A stretch of 64,000 nt of DNA from Pseudoclavibacter chungangensis. GTDB lineage: Bacteria; Actinomycetota; Actinomycetes; Actinomycetales; Microbacteriaceae. A model generated the notes under the pieces. That model was not told the DNA's origin and ran no database searches. It saw only the letters and a program-made list of their open reading frames with translations. Positions 25,773 through 35,248 of the stretch are shown here, one piece after another. The stretch is taken from NCBI RefSeq assembly GCF_013410545.1, contig NZ_JACCFV010000001.1, positions 1,426,001 through 1,490,000 on the forward strand, read 5' to 3'. How positions within the stretch are numbered: the first letter of the stretch is position 1; every line of letters begins with the position of its first letter. The position numbers were made by a program, and so were the translations under genes.

Positions 25773-26616
25773 GACGCGGCTCGCGGTACTCGGCTCACCG
25801 ATCGCCCACTCGCGATCGCCCGAGCTGCACACCGCGGCCTACCGTGCCCTCGGACTCGACTGGTCGTACGGGCGCTTCGACGTCGACGAGTCCACGCTCG
25901 GGGCGTTCCTCGACGCTCGCGGCGGCGGATGGCGCGGCCTGTCGCTGACGATGCCGCTCAAGTCGGCCGTGATCCCGCGCTGCGCGACGGTTTCGGAGAC
26001 CGCCGAACTCGCGGGCGCGGTCAACACGCTCGTGTTCGACGACGGCGGCCCGCGAGCCGCGGCGCACGGACACAACACCGACGTCGACGGATTCCGATCG
26101 GCGCTGCGTGAAGTGGGTGCCGTGCCGTCACGCGTCGATCTGCTCGGCGCCGGCAACACGGCCGCGTCCGCGGTCGTCGCGGTCGCGGGCCTCGGGGCCC
26201 GTCGACTCCGCGTCCTCGCGCGCCGCCCGGAGCGGGCGCGCCCCCTCGCGGATCTCGCCCGTCGCCTCGGACTCGACGTCGAGGTCGTCGAACTCTCGTC
26301 GTTCGTCGCCGACGACGAGGTCGACCTCGTCGTGGACACGATCCCCGACGGACGGCACGTGCACGTCCGGTATCCCGCGGACGTCCGAGCGCGGGCGACG
26401 CTCTTCGAGGCCGTCTACGATCCGTGGCCGCCCGCGATGGCCGCGTTGTGGCTCGACGTCGGCGGTCGCGTCGTCACGGGGCTCGACCTGCTCGTGCACC
26501 AGGCGGTCGGCCAGGTGCGGCTCTTCGTGCGGCCGGAGGACGAGGCCGTCGCGCTGCCGGACGCGACACTCGTCGGCATCATGCGCGCGGCGCTCGGGGT
26601 GTCGAGCGGCCACTGA
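25759..26616 (+). CDS. aroE: Shikimate dehydrogenase
   Basis: About 285 residues; NADP-linked reduction of 3-dehydroshikimate to shikimate. The substrate site includes [11 protein letters not shown], the catalytic Lys lies in MPLKSAV and the Asp in NTDVDGF; the nucleotide-binding loop is [13 protein letters not shown]. No ATG, GTG or TTG precedes the conserved N-terminus in frame after the upstream stop at 25627, so the start is inferred to be CTG at 25759 (reading [10 protein letters not shown]), with GGAG 4 nt upstream and a 14-nt overlap with mltG. The C-terminal end is complete. Confidence 0.92.
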   Translation: MSTVETRLAVLGSPIAHSRSPELHTAAYRALGLDWSYGRFDVDESTLGAFLDARGGGWRGLSLTMPLKSAVIPRCATVSETAELAGAVNTLVFDDGGPRAAAHGHNTDVDGFRSALREVGAVPSRVDLLGAGNTAASAVVAVAGLGARRLRVLARRPERARPLADLARRLGLDVEVVELSSFVADDEVDLVVDTIPDGRHVHVRYPADVRARATLFEAVYDPWPPAMAALWLDVGGRVVTGLDLLVHQAVGQVRLFVRPEDEAVALPDATLVGIMRAALGVSSGH

Positions 26617-26663
26617 CCGACCGCTGCGCCGCCACCGTCCACGCTCGTGGGAAGATGGTTCCC

Positions 26664-27932
26664 ATGCTCAGATGGCTCACGGCGGGCGAATCCCACGGTC
26701 CCGAACTCCTCGCGATCATCGAAGGACTCCCCGCGGGCGTTCCCCTCTCGCTCGACGACCTGCGCGCCGATCTCGCGCGGCGCAAGCTCGGCCACGGTCG
26801 TGGCGCCCGCATGAAGTTCGAGCAGGACGAACTGCACCTGTCGGCGGGCGTCCGGCACGGGCTCACGATGGGCTCGCCCGTCGGCATCCGCATCGGGAAC
26901 ACGGAGTGGCCGAAGTGGACCGAGGTGATGAGCCCCGAGCCCGTGGACGAGGCCGTGTTCGAGACGGGCCGAGGGCAACGGCTCACGCGCCCGCGCCCGG
27001 GACACGCCGACCTGACGGGAATGCAGAAGTACGGGTTCGACGACGCGCGTCCCGTCCTGGAGCGCGCGAGTGCACGTGAGACGGCCGCGCGCGTCGCGCT
27101 CGGTGCGATCGCGAAGCGGCTTCTCGCCGAGCTCGGCGTCCGGACCGTGAGCCACACCCTCGCGATCGGGACGGTCCGAGTGCCCGAGGGCACGGCGCTC
27201 CCCGCACCCGACGACGTCGATCGGCTCGATGCGGACCCCGTGCGCATCTTCGACAGCGAGACGTCCGAGCGCGCCGTCGCGCTCATCGACGAGGCGCGCA
27301 AATCGGGCGACACGCTCGGTGGGGTGACCGAGGTGCTCGTGTACGGGCTCCCACCCGGCCTCGGTTCCTACGTGCAGTGGGATCGTCGCCTCGACGCCGA
27401 CCTGGCACGGGCGCTCATGAGCATCCAGGCCATCAAGGGCGTCGAGGTCGGCGACGGGTTCGAGACGACGCGGCGGCCCGGCACGGCGGCCCACGACCCC
27501 CTGTTCGCGACCGACGACGGCATCGCGCGCTCGTCTGGCCGCGCCGGCGGTATCGAGGGCGGGATGTCGACCGGCGGCGTCCTGCGTGTGCGCGCCGGTA
27601 TGAAACCCATCGCGACGGTGCCGCGCGCCCTGCACACGGTCGACGTCGCGACGGGCACGGACGCGACCGCGCACCACCAGCGCTCCGACGTGTGCGCCGT
27701 CCCGGCATCCGGCGTCGTGGCGGAGGCCATGGTCGCCCTCACGGTCGCCGACGCGCTGCTCCGCAAATTCGGCGGCGACTCGCTCGCCGAGACGCGGCGC
27801 AACCTCGACGCGTACGTCGCGGCCGTTCCCGACGCCCTGCGGACGACCCCGGACGAGTTCGACGGTCCGGACGACGACCGAGATGTCGACGACACGCCCA
27901 TGGGTGACTCGCTGAGCGAGTGGCGGGTATGA
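26664..27932 (+). CDS. aroC: Chorismate synthase
   Basis: 422 residues. This FMN-dependent enzyme converts EPSP to chorismate, the last shikimate step. It opens with [15 protein letters not shown] and has RPGHADLTG, the three family signatures and a C-terminal [17 protein letters not shown] segment. A further 25 acidic residues close the protein. Start chosen at ATG 26664 (GGGAAG 10 nt upstream); an in-frame ATG 9 nt earlier is too close to that site. The stop overlaps the aroK start. Confidence 0.97.
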   Translation: MLRWLTAGESHGPELLAIIEGLPAGVPLSLDDLRADLARRKLGHGRGARMKFEQDELHLSAGVRHGLTMGSPVGIRIGNTEWPKWTEVMSPEPVDEAVFETGRGQRLTRPRPGHADLTGMQKYGFDDARPVLERASARETAARVALGAIAKRLLAELGVRTVSHTLAIGTVRVPEGTALPAPDDVDRLDADPVRIFDSETSERAVALIDEARKSGDTLGGVTEVLVYGLPPGLGSYVQWDRRLDADLARALMSIQAIKGVEVGDGFETTRRPGTAAHDPLFATDDGIARSSGRAGGIEGGMSTGGVLRVRAGMKPIATVPRALHTVDVATGTDATAHHQRSDVCAVPASGVVAEAMVALTVADALLRKFGGDSLAETRRNLDAYVAAVPDALRTTPDEFDGPDDDRDVDDTPMGDSLSEWRV

Positions 27933-28435
27933 GCATCGTCCTCATCGGCCCACCCGCCGCGGGGAAGACGAGAGGCGGGCGGCGGCTCGCCCGTCGGCTC
28001 GACGTCGAGTTCGTCGACACCGATCGGGTCATCGTCTCGCGCCACGGACCGATCCCGGATGTCTTCGCGAGCCACGGCGAGAGCGGGTTCCGCGCGATCG
28101 AACGCGAGGTCGTCGCCGAGGCGCTCGACGGTGGCGGCGTCGTGTCGCTCGGTGGGGGAGCCGTCATGGACCCGGACACCCAGCGACTGCTGCCGCCGCA
28201 CACGGTCATCCAGCTCGTCGCGTCGCCCGCGGCGATCGAACGACGCATCCGCGGATCGACGAAGCGTCCGCTGATCCGCAGCATCGACGACTGGCAACGC
28301 CTGTACGACGCGCGGCGGGAGACGTACGAGCGACTCGCGACGGTCACCTTCGACACGTCGCACGGAACCATGGCGGCGGTCGTCGCCGACATCGAGCAGT
28401 GGGTGCGTGCGCACCGGGAAGAGGACGAGCGATGA
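27929..28435 (+). CDS. aroK: Shikimate kinase
   Basis: 168 residues. It phosphorylates shikimate at the 3-hydroxyl using ATP. The P-loop is GPPAAGKT (7-14), the Asp pair for substrate and Mg is DTD, the GGG shikimate-binding loop is SLGGGAV, and the lid has STKRPLIR. The P-loop is followed by RGG rather than the commoner TTVG. Start and stop overlap aroC and aroB by ATGA, giving a tightly coupled aroC-aroK-aroB unit. Confidence 0.96.
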   Translation: MSIVLIGPPAAGKTRGGRRLARRLDVEFVDTDRVIVSRHGPIPDVFASHGESGFRAIEREVVAEALDGGGVVSLGGGAVMDPDTQRLLPPHTVIQLVASPAAIERRIRGSTKRPLIRSIDDWQRLYDARRETYERLATVTFDTSHGTMAAVVADIEQWVRAHREEDER

Positions 28436-29529
28436 CCACGTCGACGGACACGACGACGATCGAGATCGCGGGTGCGCACGGGGACGTGGTGATCGGCCAC
28501 GGGCTCATCGCCCACCTCGACCGGGTGCTGCCGACACTGCTCGCGGACGGCGTCGAGAAGATCCTCATCGTGCACGCGCCCGCACTCGCGAGCATCTCCG
28601 AGGCCGTCCGCACGCAGCTCGCCGAGCGGTACCGGGAGGTCCTGCTCGCCGAGATCCCCGATGCGGAGGGTGCGAAGCGCGTCGAGGTGGCGGCGTTCTG
28701 CTGGCAGATCCTCGGCCAGGCCGACTTCACGCGTTCGGACGCGGTCGTGACGATCGGTGGCGGCGCGACGACCGATGTCGGGGGATTCATCGCGGCGACG
28801 TGGCTGCGCGGCGTGCAGGTCGTCCACGTCCCGACGACCGTGCTCGCGATGGTGGATGCGGCGATCGGCGGCAAGACGGGCATCAACACGAACGAGGGCA
28901 AGAACCTCGTCGGCTCGTTCCACGCCCCGGCCGGTGTCGTCGTCGATCTCGACGTGCTCGCGGACCTCCCGAGGAACGAGTTGCTCGCGGGCCTCGCGGA
29001 GGTCGTCAAGGCCGGCTTCATCGCCGAGCCGGAGATCCTCGACATCATCGAGACGGACCCCGACCGGGCGACCGATCCGTCGACGCCGGAGTTCCGCCGC
29101 ATGATCGAGCTCGCGATCGGGGTGAAGGCCCGCGTCGTGAGGGAGGACTTCACCGAACAGGGCCTGCGCGAGATCCTCAACTACGGACACACGCTCGGCC
29201 ACGCGATCGAGAACGCCGAACGCTACAAGTGGCGCCACGGCGCGGCCGTCGCGATCGGCATGGTGTTCGTCGCCGAGCTCGCGAGGCTGAGCGGGCGCCT
29301 GTCCGACGAGGTCGCCGACCGCCACCGTCGCGTGCTCGAGCTGCTCGGTCTCCCGACGGGATACCCCGCTGGGCGCTGGAACACCCTGCTCGCCACGATG
29401 CGTCGCGACAAGAAGGCGCGTGGCGCCATGATGCGGTTCGTCGTGCTCGACGACCTCGCGAAGCCGACGATCATGCAGGCGCCCGACGAGTCCCTCCTGT
29501 TCGCCGCGTACCAGGAGATCGCCACCTGA
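28432..29529 (+). CDS. aroB: 3-dehydroquinate synthase
   Basis: 365 residues. It converts DAHP to 3-dehydroquinate using NAD and a metal. The nucleotide loop is GGGATTDVGGF, followed by PTTVLAMVDAAIGGKTGIN. Metal ligands lie in LAEVVKAGFI and in the NYGHTLGHAIE region. ATG overlaps the aroK stop. In mycobacteria and many relatives aroB is followed by aroQ and pepQ before efp; here three DUF4190 genes occupy that interval. Confidence 0.97.
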   Translation: MTTSTDTTTIEIAGAHGDVVIGHGLIAHLDRVLPTLLADGVEKILIVHAPALASISEAVRTQLAERYREVLLAEIPDAEGAKRVEVAAFCWQILGQADFTRSDAVVTIGGGATTDVGGFIAATWLRGVQVVHVPTTVLAMVDAAIGGKTGINTNEGKNLVGSFHAPAGVVVDLDVLADLPRNELLAGLAEVVKAGFIAEPEILDIIETDPDRATDPSTPEFRRMIELAIGVKARVVREDFTEQGLREILNYGHTLGHAIENAERYKWRHGAAVAIGMVFVAELARLSGRLSDEVADRHRRVLELLGLPTGYPAGRWNTLLATMRRDKKARGAMMRFVVLDDLAKPTIMQAPDESLLFAAYQEIAT

Positions 29530-29711
29530 CGTGCGTGTGTCGGGGTGCGCGGCGTCGGACGAGGACGACCAGCGAACGGTCGCATACGACTCGAGGTCTA
29601 TTTCCGTCGCACACGTCCCTGGGAGAGTGCCCGTCCGGCACAATGGTGCGTGACTCGACCGATCGCGTTCGAGCAATGACCCCCGGCATGTGCCGCACGC
29701 AAGGAGTTCCC

Positions 29712-30011
29712 GTGTCAGATTCGATCTCGCAGAATCCCTACAACACGAACGTCGCGGACAACCCCGCAGGCCGGACGAACGTCATGGCGATCATCGCGCT
29801 CGTCACCGGCATCATCGGGTTCGCGATCGTCCCGGTCGTGCTCGGACACATCGCGCTCAGCCAGATCAAGCGCACGGGTGAGGGCGGCAAGGCGCTGGCG
29901 ATCGTCGGCCTCGTTCTCGGCTACCTGGGTGTTGCCGGCTGGCTGATCTTCTGGATCCTGTTCGTGGTCATCGGTTCCATCGGCACCTCGGTCGCCACGT
30001 ACAACTCCTGA
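29712..30011 (+). CDS. DUF4190 membrane protein (first of three)
   Basis: 99 residues. A short Asn/Ser-rich N-terminus is followed by two membrane helices (about 26-48 and 66-92) joined by the conserved loop GHIALSQIKRTGEGG, the DUF4190 hallmark. Start is GTG with AAGGAG 5 nt upstream. The 182-bp gap before it holds no clear promoter. Function is unknown; the family is common in actinobacteria, often as clustered paralogues. Confidence 0.88.
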   Translation: MSDSISQNPYNTNVADNPAGRTNVMAIIALVTGIIGFAIVPVVLGHIALSQIKRTGEGGKALAIVGLVLGYLGVAGWLIFWILFVVIGSIGTSVATYNS

Positions 30012-30019
30012 GTCCGACT

Positions 30020-30039
30020 GCGGCGGGGCCCTCCGCCGC
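30020..30039 (+). terminator. Short GC-rich hairpin between the first two DUF4190 genes
   Basis: Arms 30020-30026 and 30033-30039 form a 7-bp stem with a six-base loop, starting 8 nt after the stop. It is a weak terminator candidate with no T-tract. Confidence 0.35.
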
Positions 30040-30077
30040 GGTCGCGCGAGACCGATCGACGACGAGGACGGCGAACG

Positions 30078-30473
30078 ATGGACACGAACACCCCGGCCCC
30101 CGCACCACCGCGACCGACGACCGACGAGCGACCCGCCGACGAGGTCCCCGGTGACGGGCGTGCACTCGTCCCCGCTCCGCCCGTGCCCGCCCCGGCGCCC
30201 GTTGACGATCCGACGGCCCGCGGGCTCGCGATCGCGGCCCTCGTGACCGCCGCCGCCGGATTCGGGCCGGTCGCGATCGTCCTCGGCCACATCGCGCTCG
30301 TCCGACTCCCCGCAGCCACGGACGGTCGCGGCCTCGCGATCGCCGGGCTCGTCCTCGGCTACATCACGACCGTCGGCTTCGTGATCGGGATGCTCGTCGT
30401 GGCGATCATGACGATCCTCCCGATCCTCGTCATCGCGATCATCGCGATCGGCTCGGCCGCCGGCGCGGGGTGA
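30078..30473 (+). CDS. DUF4190-like membrane protein (second of three)
   Basis: 131 residues. The first 48 are rich in Pro, Ala and Asp and probably disordered in the cytoplasm. Two membrane helices follow (about 50-70 and 90-125), joined by the DUF4190-type loop GHIALVRLPAATDGRG, a degenerate form of the loop in the flanking paralogues. ATG with CGAGGACGG upstream. It ends four bases into the region that precedes the third gene. Confidence 0.82.
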   Translation: MDTNTPAPAPPRPTTDERPADEVPGDGRALVPAPPVPAPAPVDDPTARGLAIAALVTAAAGFGPVAIVLGHIALVRLPAATDGRGLAIAGLVLGYITTVGFVIGMLVVAIMTILPILVIAIIAIGSAAGAG

Positions 30474-30562
30474 CCCGCCGACGGCGCCGATCCGACCACG
30501 CCCGCCGAGCGACGAACGAACCGACCGACGACACCCTCGGTGTCAGAAGGAGAAACAGCACG

Positions 30563-31138
30563 TTGACGAACAATCCCGAGATCCCAGGTGTCCCCAAGCC
30601 CGACGGCCTGTCGCCGTACGGGCCCGTCCCGCCGAGCCAGCCCCCACAGGGTGGCCAGGTGACCCCCGACGGCGCGCCCGACCAGAGCCCATACGGTGGT
30701 CCCTCACCGTACGGCGCCCCACCGGCCGGCCCCGCACCGTACGGCGCCCCACCGGCCGGCCCCGCACCCTACGGCGCCGCCCCCGGACCCGGTCCGGCGT
30801 ACGGTGCCGCCCCGTACGGCTCGCCGAACCCCTACCTGCAGCAGCCGCAGCAGCATCGGACGAACCCGCTCGCGGTCGTCGCGATCTGCTGTGCCGGTGG
30901 CGGGTTCCTCCTGCAGTGGGTCCTCCCGTTCTTCGGACTCGGCATGGTCGCCGGCGTCGTGTGCGGACACATCGCACTCTCACAGATCTCGCGCACGGGT
31001 GAGCAGGGTCGCGGCCTCGCGCTCACGGGCGTCATCATCGGGTACGTGGGGATCGGTATCGGTCTCCTCTGGACCCTGCTGTGGCTGTTGATCTTCGCGC
31101 CGCTGTTCGGCTACGGACTCCATTACCCGTCCTACTGA
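30563..31138 (+). CDS. DUF4190 membrane protein with Pro/Gly/Tyr-rich N-terminus (third of three)
   Basis: 191 residues from a TTG at 30563, chosen because AGAAGGAGA lies just upstream; an open frame back to 30470 is not needed. Residues 1-100 are rich in Pro, Gly, Ala and Tyr with PYGAPPAGPA-type repeats, two of them identical at DNA level. Two membrane helices (about 112-138 and 155-180) flank the loop GHIALSQISRTGEQG. The low-complexity N-terminus is probably cytoplasmic. It may share a transcript with the preceding paralogue. Confidence 0.85.
   Translation: MTNNPEIPGVPKPDGLSPYGPVPPSQPPQGGQVTPDGAPDQSPYGGPSPYGAPPAGPAPYGAPPAGPAPYGAAPGPGPAYGAAPYGSPNPYLQQPQQHRTNPLAVVAICCAGGGFLLQWVLPFFGLGMVAGVVCGHIALSQISRTGEQGRGLALTGVIIGYVGIGIGLLWTLLWLLIFAPLFGYGLHYPSY
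30706..30765 (+). repeat. Two exact 30-bp coding repeats in the third DUF4190 gene
   Basis: Identical units occupy 30706-30735 and 30736-30765, followed by a diverged third. Each encodes ten residues of the Pro/Gly/Tyr-rich region, so the repeats can expand or contract in frame. Confidence 0.9.
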
Positions 31139-31198
31139 TCCGCCCCGTCGCCCGCCCGATCGACGGCCGCCCGATCGACGCGACTCGCCCGAGACCGC

Positions 31199-31204
31199 TA
31201 GACT
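31199..31204 (+). promoter_or_regulatory. -10 element (TAGACT) for efp-nusB
   Basis: TAGACT predicts a start near 31211 and a 33-nt leader with AAAGGA before the efp ATG. Confidence 0.5.
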
Positions 31205-31243
31205 CTCCCGTCGGGCATTTCCACCGAGCAAAGGACTCACCGA

Positions 31244-31807
31244 ATGGCATCGACCGCCGACATCAAGAACGGCATCGTGATGAAGATCGACGGACAGCTC
31301 TGGCAGGTCGTCGAGTTCCAGCACGTCAAGCCGGGCAAGGGCGGCGCGTTCGTCCGGACGAAGATCAAGAACGTCGTCTCGGGGAAGACCGTCGACCGCA
31401 CCTACAACGCGGGCGCGAAGATCGAGACCGCGACCGTGGACCGTCGCGACTACCAGTACCTCTACCGTGACGGCGACGGCTTCGTGTTCATGGACACGAG
31501 CGACTATGACCAGCTCACGCTGAGCGACACGATCGTCGGCGACGCCGCGAACTACCTGCTCGAGCAACAGGAGGTCCAGATCGCGCTGCACGAGGGTGAG
31601 CCGCTGTACATCGAACTCCCCGCATCGGTCGTCCTCGAGATCACCTACACCGAGCCCGGCCTCCAGGGTGACCGCTCGAACGCGGGCACGAAGCCCGCGA
31701 CGGTCGAGACCGGCGCCGAGATCCAGGTTCCCCTGTTCCTCAACCAGGGCACCAAGGTCAAGGTCGACACGCGCACGGGGGACTACCTCGGTCGCGTCAA
31801 CGACTAG
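31244..31807 (+). CDS. efp: Translation elongation factor P
   Basis: 187 residues, three beta-barrel domains. EF-P binds between the P and E sites and relieves stalling at proline runs. The tip loop of domain I is [11 protein letters not shown] (Lys33 region), like other actinobacterial EF-P proteins. The family signature near the C-terminus reads [15 protein letters not shown] at 31244. The stop overlaps the nusB GTG. The aro-efp-nusB-pyr arrangement is standard for actinobacteria. Confidence 0.98.
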   Translation: MASTADIKNGIVMKIDGQLWQVVEFQHVKPGKGGAFVRTKIKNVVSGKTVDRTYNAGAKIETATVDRRDYQYLYRDGDGFVFMDTSDYDQLTLSDTIVGDAANYLLEQQEVQIALHEGEPLYIELPASVVLEITYTEPGLQGDRSNAGTKPATVETGAEIQVPLFLNQGTKVKVDTRTGDYLGRVND

Positions 31808-32235
31808 TGAGCGCTCGCACGAAGGCCCGCAAGCGGGCGATCGACGTGCTCTTCGCGGCGGACGTGCGCGACGAGCCCGCGGCCGAACTCCTCGCACAGG
31901 AGGCCGAGCGGGCGCGGACCCAGCCGGAGCGTGAGACGAGCTGGCGCTACGCGCGCGAGATCGTCCTCGGCGTGCTCGAGCACCAGGACGAGATCGACGA
32001 GCTCCTCACGAGCTATGCGCGCGGATGGACCCTCGAGCGCATGCCCGCACTCGACCGGGCGATCCTCCGCATGGCCGTGTGGGAGATCCGCTGGAACGAC
32101 GAGGTGCCGACCGCGGTCGCCATCACCGAGGCCGTCGAGGCCGCGAAGCAGTATTCGACCGACGACTCGGGCCGCTTCGTGCACGGCCTCCTGGGCCGGA
32201 TCGCGGAGAGCGTGCCACCGGTCGTCGAATCGTGA
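31807..32235 (+). CDS. nusB: Transcription antitermination factor NusB
   Basis: 142 residues, all-helical. It binds boxA RNA with S10 (NusE) to support antitermination in rRNA operons. The family pattern is visible from SARTKARKRAIDVLFAAD to the end (AVEAAKQYSTDDSGRFVHGLLGR). GTG start overlaps the efp stop (TAGTG). It is the last gene before a 20-bp-stem hairpin. Confidence 0.97.
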   Translation: MSARTKARKRAIDVLFAADVRDEPAAELLAQEAERARTQPERETSWRYAREIVLGVLEHQDEIDELLTSYARGWTLERMPALDRAILRMAVWEIRWNDEVPTAVAITEAVEAAKQYSTDDSGRFVHGLLGRIAESVPPVVES

Positions 32236-32236
32236 A

Positions 32237-32279
32237 CGGTTCGTCTGCGTCCCGCTGCGAGCGGGACGCAGACGAACCG
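32237..32279 (+). terminator. Perfect 20-bp-stem hairpin after nusB
   Basis: Arms 32237-32256 and 32260-32279 pair without mismatch around a GCG loop, starting 1 nt after the nusB stop. No T-tract follows. It most likely ends the efp-nusB transcript and insulates the pyr promoter at 32313. Confidence 0.65.
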
Positions 32280-32312
32280 CGTCCGGCGTCCGGGCGCACC
32301 GCGCGGGACTGG

Positions 32313-32318
32313 TAGGCT
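32313..32318 (+). promoter_or_regulatory. -10 element (TAGGCT) for the pyr operon
   Basis: TAGGCT predicts a start near 32325, immediately before the PyrR-type leader. Confidence 0.45.
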
Positions 32319-32329
32319 CGCGAACGCAG

Positions 32330-32373
32330 ATTTCCTTTAATGACCGTCCCGTGAGGCGGGGAAGGGGGTCGCC
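32330..32373 (+). promoter_or_regulatory. PyrR-binding RNA leader of the pyr operon
   Basis: The leader reads tttcctttaatgacc, then gtcccgtgaggcggggaagg, ending 8 nt before the TTG of pyrR. CCCG (32348-32351) pairs with CGGG (32357-32360) around TGAGG, and GACC (32342-32345) pairs with GGTC at the base. The core matches the UCCNGNGAGG loop bound by PyrR. In Mycobacterium smegmatis the equivalent element represses translation. The stem also covers the ribosome binding site here, so a translational block is the likely mode. Confidence 0.65.
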
Positions 32374-32934
32374 TTGAATCAGCGCACCGTGCTGCAGCAG
32401 GACGACATCGACCGTGCCCTCGTGCGCATCGCGCACCAGATCCTCGAACACAACCGGGGCGCAGACGAACTCGTGCTCCTCGGGATCCCGTCGCGTGGCG
32501 TTCAGCTCGCGAAGCGTCTGGGCGTGAACCTGGCTCGCATCGAAGCGGCCGAGGGGCGGATGCTCGATCCGGATGCCATCACCGGCGCGCTCGACATCAC
32601 GATGTACCGCGACGACCTGCGTCGACGGACACCGCGCGCGCCGCAGCCGACCCGGATCCCGTCCGGAGGACTCGACGGCCGCACCGTCGTGCTCGTCGAC
32701 GACGTCCTCTACTCGGGCCGCACGGTCCGTGCGGCGCTCGACGCGATCAGCGCGATCGGGCGTCCCCGGGCGGTCCAGCTCGCCGTGCTCGTCGACCGCG
32801 GCCACCGGGAGCTCCCGATCCGCGCGGACTTCGTCGGCAAGAACCTTCCGTCGGCGCGGAGCGAGCGCATCGGCGTCGAGCTGCGAGAACTCGACGGGGA
32901 GGATCGCGTCGTGATCTCGGAGGAGGGCGCATGA
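32374..32934 (+). CDS. pyrR: Pyrimidine operon regulator / uracil phosphoribosyltransferase PyrR
   Basis: 186 residues, type I phosphoribosyltransferase fold. It binds pyr leader RNA when UMP is plentiful and also makes UMP from uracil and PRPP. The PRPP loop is [17 protein letters not shown]. Basic residues around [14 protein letters not shown] and RRTPRAPQP form the RNA face. TTG start with GGGGAAGGGGG upstream, which lies inside the leader stem. Overlaps pyrB (ATGA). Confidence 0.97.
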   Translation: MNQRTVLQQDDIDRALVRIAHQILEHNRGADELVLLGIPSRGVQLAKRLGVNLARIEAAEGRMLDPDAITGALDITMYRDDLRRRTPRAPQPTRIPSGGLDGRTVVLVDDVLYSGRTVRAALDAISAIGRPRAVQLAVLVDRGHRELPIRADFVGKNLPSARSERIGVELRELDGEDRVVISEEGA

Positions 32935-33890
32935 AGCACCTGCTGTCCACGAAGGAACTCTCCCGCGACGACGCCCTGTTGCTGCTCGACACCGCCGAGG
33001 ACATGGCCCGGGTCGACCAGCAGGAGGTCCGGCGCCTCCCCGCCCTGCGCGGGATCACGGTCGTGAACCTCTTCTACGAGGACTCGACCCGGACCCGGAT
33101 CTCGTTCGAGGCCGCCGAGAAGCGGCTGAGCGCCGACGTCATCAACTTCGCCGCGAAGGGATCGAGCGTTTCGAAGGGCGAGAGCCTCAAGGACACGGCA
33201 CAGACGCTGCGCGCGATCGGTGCCGACGCGGTCGTCATCCGCCACCCCTCGACCGGGGCGCCGCAACTGCTCGCCGAGCGCGGATGGATCAACACGCCGA
33301 TCCTCAACGCGGGCGACGGCATGCACGAGCATCCGACCCAGGCCCTGCTCGACGCGTTCACGATGCGCCGCCGCCTCCACGGCGTCGACGGCGCGCGGGG
33401 ACGCGATCTCGACGGCGTCCACGTCGTGATCGTCGGCGACATCCTGCACTCGCGCGTCGCACGGTCCAACGTCTGGCTCCTCACCACGCTCGGCGCGCGC
33501 GTCACGCTCGTCGCGCCGCCGACCCTGCTGCCCGCCGACACGAGCGTCTGGCCGGCCGCCATCACGCACGATCTCGACGCGGCACTCGCGGACGCGCCCG
33601 ACGCCGTCATGCTCCTGCGCATCCAGACCGAACGCATGCACGACGCCTACTTCCCGAACCCGCGCGAGTACGCGCGGCTCTGGGGCCTCGGCGAGGAGCG
33701 GTTCCGGGCGCTGCCCGGGCGTACCATGGTGATGCATCCCGGGCCGATGAACCGCGGCCTCGAGATCGCGTCCGTCGCCGCCGACTCCCCGCAGTCCACC
33801 GTGCTCGAGCAGGTCGCGAACGGGGTCTCCGTCCGCATGGCGGCGCTCTATCTGCTGTGTTCCGGTCCGCGAGAAGGAGACGAACGATGA
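32931..33890 (+). CDS. pyrB: Aspartate carbamoyltransferase catalytic chain
   Basis: 319 residues. It condenses carbamoyl phosphate and aspartate, the committed pyrimidine step. The carbamoyl-phosphate site shows [11 protein letters not shown] and [10 protein letters not shown], the Lys loop is [11 protein letters not shown], and HPGPMNRG is the C-terminal signature. No pyrI regulatory chain is encoded nearby, as expected for actinobacteria. Coupled to both neighbours by ATGA overlaps. Confidence 0.98.
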   Translation: MKHLLSTKELSRDDALLLLDTAEDMARVDQQEVRRLPALRGITVVNLFYEDSTRTRISFEAAEKRLSADVINFAAKGSSVSKGESLKDTAQTLRAIGADAVVIRHPSTGAPQLLAERGWINTPILNAGDGMHEHPTQALLDAFTMRRRLHGVDGARGRDLDGVHVVIVGDILHSRVARSNVWLLTTLGARVTLVAPPTLLPADTSVWPAAITHDLDAALADAPDAVMLLRIQTERMHDAYFPNPREYARLWGLGEERFRALPGRTMVMHPGPMNRGLEIASVAADSPQSTVLEQVANGVSVRMAALYLLCSGPREGDER

Positions 33891-35248
33891 CGGCGACCCT
33901 CTATTCGGGCGCACGCCGCTACGGCGAGGAGACCGTCGACGTGCTCGTCGACGGTGAGACGATCGCGGCGATCGGTGAGCCCGGCACGCTCGACGTGCCC
34001 GCCGACGCCGAGCGCATCGACGCGACGGGACTCGTGCTGCTTCCGGGCCTCGTCGACCTGCACACGCATCTGCGTCAACCCGGCTTCGAGTCGAGCGAGA
34101 CCGTGCTCACGGGCACCAGGGCGGCGGCCCGCGGGGGATTCACGACCGTGTTCGCGATGGCGAACACCCAGCCCGTCCAGGACACCGCGGGCGTCGTCGA
34201 GGCCGTCGAGGCACTCGGCCGCGAGGCGGGGTACGCCGACGTCCAACCGATCGGTGCCGTCACGGTCGGCCTCGAGGGGGAGCGCCTGAGCGAACTCGGC
34301 GCGATGGCCTCGAGCCGCGCACGCGTGCGCGTCTTCTCGGACGACGGGAAGTGCGTCTTCGACCCGCTCATCATGCGCCGCGCGCTCGAGTACGTGAAGA
34401 CGTTCGGTGGCGTCGTCGCGCAGCACGCGCAGGACCCGCGGCTCACCGAGGGCGCGCAGATGAACGAGGGGGCCCTCTCGGCCGAGCTCGGCCTCGGTGG
34501 CTGGCCCGGCGTCGCCGAGACCTCGATCATCGCCCGCGACGTGTTGCTCGCCGAGCACGTCTCCTCACGCCTGCACGTGTGCCACGTGTCGAAGCGCGAA
34601 TCGGTCGAGATCGTCCGGTGGGCGAAGGATCGCGGCATCGACGTCACCGCCGAGGTCGCGCCTCATCACCTCATCCTCACCGAGGAGCTCGTGCGCGGTT
34701 TCGACGCGCGCTTCAAGGTCAACCCCCCGCTGCGGACCGCCGACGACGTCGAGGCGCTGCGCGACGCGCTCGCCGACGGCACGATCGACATCGTCGCGAC
34801 CGACCACGCGCCGCACCCGGTCGACGCGAAGGAGACCGAGTGGGACCGGGCCGCGATGGGCATGGTCGGGCTCGAATCCGCCCTGCGCATCGTGGACACG
34901 ACGATGGTCGCGCCCGTTCGCCTCACCTGGCGCGACGTCGCCCGGGTCCTGTCCGAGACGCCCGCCCGCATCGGCTCCGCGGACTGGGCCGGCCGGCCGC
35001 TCGACGCGGGCGAGCCGGCGGACCTCGTGTTCTACGAGCCGGGCGATACGCGCGAGTTCACGACCGACGATCTCTCGGGCAAGTCGATCAACTCGCCGTT
35101 CCTCGGACGTGAACTGCCGGGCCGTGTCGTGCACACCGTGCACCGCGGCACGCCGACGCTGCGCGACGGTGTGCTCGCCGATCCCCGGGCCGTCGCCGAG
35201 GCGGCGCGGTTCCGGACCGCGCGTTCGGAGGACGTCCGTGGAGCTTGA
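33887..35248 (+). CDS. pyrC: Dihydroorotase
   Basis: 453 residues, zinc amidohydrolase cyclising carbamoyl aspartate to dihydroorotate. The metal-binding motif is [11 protein letters not shown], with later ligands in HAQD, HVCHVS and the catalytic Asp in TDHAPH. Length and layout fit the class I (pyrC/allantoinase-like) type. ATG overlaps the pyrB stop and follows GAAGGAGA. Confidence 0.97.
   Translation: MTATLYSGARRYGEETVDVLVDGETIAAIGEPGTLDVPADAERIDATGLVLLPGLVDLHTHLRQPGFESSETVLTGTRAAARGGFTTVFAMANTQPVQDTAGVVEAVEALGREAGYADVQPIGAVTVGLEGERLSELGAMASSRARVRVFSDDGKCVFDPLIMRRALEYVKTFGGVVAQHAQDPRLTEGAQMNEGALSAELGLGGWPGVAETSIIARDVLLAEHVSSRLHVCHVSKRESVEIVRWAKDRGIDVTAEVAPHHLILTEELVRGFDARFKVNPPLRTADDVEALRDALADGTIDIVATDHAPHPVDAKETEWDRAAMGMVGLESALRIVDTTMVAPVRLTWRDVARVLSETPARIGSADWAGRPLDAGEPADLVFYEPGDTREFTTDDLSGKSINSPFLGRELPGRVVHTVHRGTPTLRDGVLADPRAVAEAARFRTARSEDVRGA

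Noticed and set aside
30706..30765. 30-bp repeats considered as a CRISPR array
   Set aside because: The units are contiguous with no spacers and are in frame within a Pro/Gly/Tyr-rich coding region.
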